Source: Ruegeria profundi (lineage in GTDB: Bacteria; Pseudomonadota; Alphaproteobacteria; Rhodobacterales; Rhodobacteraceae). Taken from it: a stretch of DNA of 64,000 bases. The notes under the pieces are model-generated. The model saw only the letters and a program-made list of their open reading frames with translations, made no database searches and had not been told where the DNA came from. Positions 62,959 to 64,000 of the stretch are shown here, in pieces; the first letter of the stretch is position 1, and every line of letters begins with the position of its first letter. Position numbers and translations under genes: made by a program. Location of the stretch: contig NZ_LQBP01000002.1 of assembly GCF_001507545.1 (NCBI RefSeq), positions 372,001 through 436,000 on the forward strand, given 5' to 3'.

Positions 62959-64000
62959 ATGAAACAAGCAGTCATCGTCTCAACCGCCCGGACCGGTCTT
63001 GCAAAATCTTATCGTGGCGCCTTTAACGAAACCCACGGTGCGACCATGGCCGGCCACGCAATCGAGCATGCGGTAAAACGTGCAGGCGTCAATCCTGACC
63101 TTCTGGAAGATGCGTTCATCGGCTGCGGCTACCCCGAAGGCTGGACTGGCAGCAACATCGCGCGGCAATCCGTTGTCCGTGCGGGTTTGCCTGTAACCGT
63201 GGCCGCCACAACAATTAACCGTTTCTGTTCGTCGGGTTTGCAGGCCGTGGCGATGGCCTCTCATGCTATCGTTCAGGAAGGTGTACCAGCCGCAATTGCG
63301 GGCGGTGTGGAAAGCATCAGCCAGATGCCACCGTCCAGACCACCGCAAGCGCAGGAAAGCTGGATCGTCGAAAACAAGCCCGAGCTTTATTTCAACATGA
63401 TCCAGACTGCCGACATCGTTGCCAAGCGCTATAACGTCAGCCGTGATGCGCAAGATGCGTTGGCCTTGGAAAGTCAGAAACGCACCGCTGCCGCGCAAGC
63501 CGCGGGAAAGCTGGAGGATGAGATCGTGCCGATCACTGTCACCCAGGCCTTTAAAGACAAGGAAACAGGCGAGGTCACCCGCAAGGATGTGACCTTCAGT
63601 ATGGATGATTGCAACCGTCCAAATACCACGCTCGAGGGTCTTGCAGGTCTCGCTCCCGTGCGCGGCGAAGGCAACTTCGTCACAGCGGGCAACGCGTCTC
63701 AGCTGTCTGATGGCGCGTCTGCGCTTGTTGTGATGGACGCCGACGTGGCCGCTCGCGAAGGCATTGAACCGCTTGGCGCGTTCAAGGGATTTGCCGTTGC
63801 TGGATGCGAACCCGATGAAATGGGTATTGGCCCTGTCTTTGCCGTGCCGCGCCTTCTGGAGCGTCATGGCCTGAAGGTGAGCGACATAGACCTCTGGGAA
63901 TTGAACGAAGCCTTCGCAAGCCAAGCGCTGTATTGTCGGGACCGCCTGGGAATCGACCCGGAAATTTGCAATGTTAACGGTGGCTCAATCTCTATCGGTC
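62959..64000 (+). CDS. Acetyl-CoA acyltransferase (thiolase), partial
   Basis: 347 residues are visible; the gene runs off the right edge and lacks its last part. Thiolase motifs: nucleophile Cys in NRFCSSGLQAVAMAS, substrate loop GGVESISQMP, and WELNEAFASQALYC with the first catalytic His/Asn region; the last Cys motif lies beyond the edge. It cleaves 3-ketoacyl-CoA, completing the beta-oxidation set encoded from 56637. It starts 10 bases after the FadJ-like gene. Confidence 0.92.
   Translation, partial: MKQAVIVSTARTGLAKSYRGAFNETHGATMAGHAIEHAVKRAGVNPDLLEDAFIGCGYPEGWTGSNIARQSVVRAGLPVTVAATTINRFCSSGLQAVAMASHAIVQEGVPAAIAGGVESISQMPPSRPPQAQESWIVENKPELYFNMIQTADIVAKRYNVSRDAQDALALESQKRTAAAQAAGKLEDEIVPITVTQAFKDKETGEVTRKDVTFSMDDCNRPNTTLEGLAGLAPVRGEGNFVTAGNASQLSDGASALVVMDADVAAREGIEPLGAFKGFAVAGCEPDEMGIGPVFAVPRLLERHGLKVSDIDLWELNEAFASQALYCRDRLGIDPEICNVNGGSISIG

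Overview
The window is a gene-dense stretch of an alphaproteobacterial chromosome or large replicon, most likely a marine Rhodobacterales (Roseobacter-group) bacterium. The reasons are the moderately high GC, tight ATGA-type gene overlaps, and the mix of families: TAXI-type TRAP transporter, spermidine/putrescine-type ABC system, Rieske betaine-type demethylase, carnitinyl-CoA dehydratase, hydroxyproline catabolism, and the fabI / DUF3141 / MaoC-PTA / ackA operon. No rRNA, tRNA, CRISPR array, intact insertion sequence or phage was found. It is a patchwork of catabolic operons, most with their own transporter and regulator.

Layout. (1) 1-4522, minus strand: an IclR regulator and a sugar-ABC ATPase, then hydroxyproline catabolism (deaminase, 4-hydroxyproline epimerase, D-amino-acid dehydrogenase cut by the window edge). 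(2) 4638-15905, plus strand: a galactoside operon with solute-binding protein, two permeases, GH4 alpha-galactosidase, IlvD/Edd-type dehydratase, SDR dehydrogenase, DgoK kinase, DgoA aldolase, SMP-30 lactonase and GH42 beta-galactosidase. This is a complete De Ley-Doudoroff route from galactosides to pyruvate and glyceraldehyde-3-phosphate. (3) 15945-20490, minus strand: a PotABCD-like transporter whose PotC-like permease carries an unusual tail. (4) 20890-24532, plus strand: a GH1-like/glucokinase fusion, a PfkB sugar kinase and a D-lyxose/mannose isomerase. (5) 24646-25386: two small membrane proteins. (6) 25390-31145, minus strand: fabI, DUF3141, MaoC-PTA and ackA. (7) 31360-37593: GlxA-type regulator, divergent carnitine-type acyl-CoA genes, and a convergent acyl-CoA dehydrogenase. 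(8) 37798-41381: hemolysin-III protein, FMN-binding protein, GST and LysR regulator. (9) 41533-44144: a cobalamin riboswitch followed by a Rieske demethylase and its reductase. (10) 44365-47232, minus strand: D- and L-lactate dehydrogenases. (11) 47604-49468: a GMC dehydrogenase with a Tat-exported small subunit. (12) 49847-52343: RpiR regulator and a predicted exported cyanophycinase. (13) 52491-64000: IclR regulator, TAXI-TRAP transporter, and a beta-oxidation set with acyl-CoA ligase, two acyl-CoA dehydrogenases, thioesterase, FadJ-like fusion and thiolase (cut by the window edge).

The genes fit scavenging of algal and cyanobacterial products: galactosides, polyamines, hydroxyproline, betaines/carnitine, lactate, cyanophycin and organic acids. 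The most unusual items are the glucokinase fused to a GH1 domain lacking its catalytic glutamates, the B12 riboswitch in front of a betaine-type Rieske oxygenase, the PotC-like permease with an extra helix, coiled coil and duplicated C-terminal motif, and an SDR in which the catalytic lysine position is asparagine. Palindromes near several regulator genes look like operators. Hairpins sit between each of the three solute-binding-protein genes and the next transporter gene.
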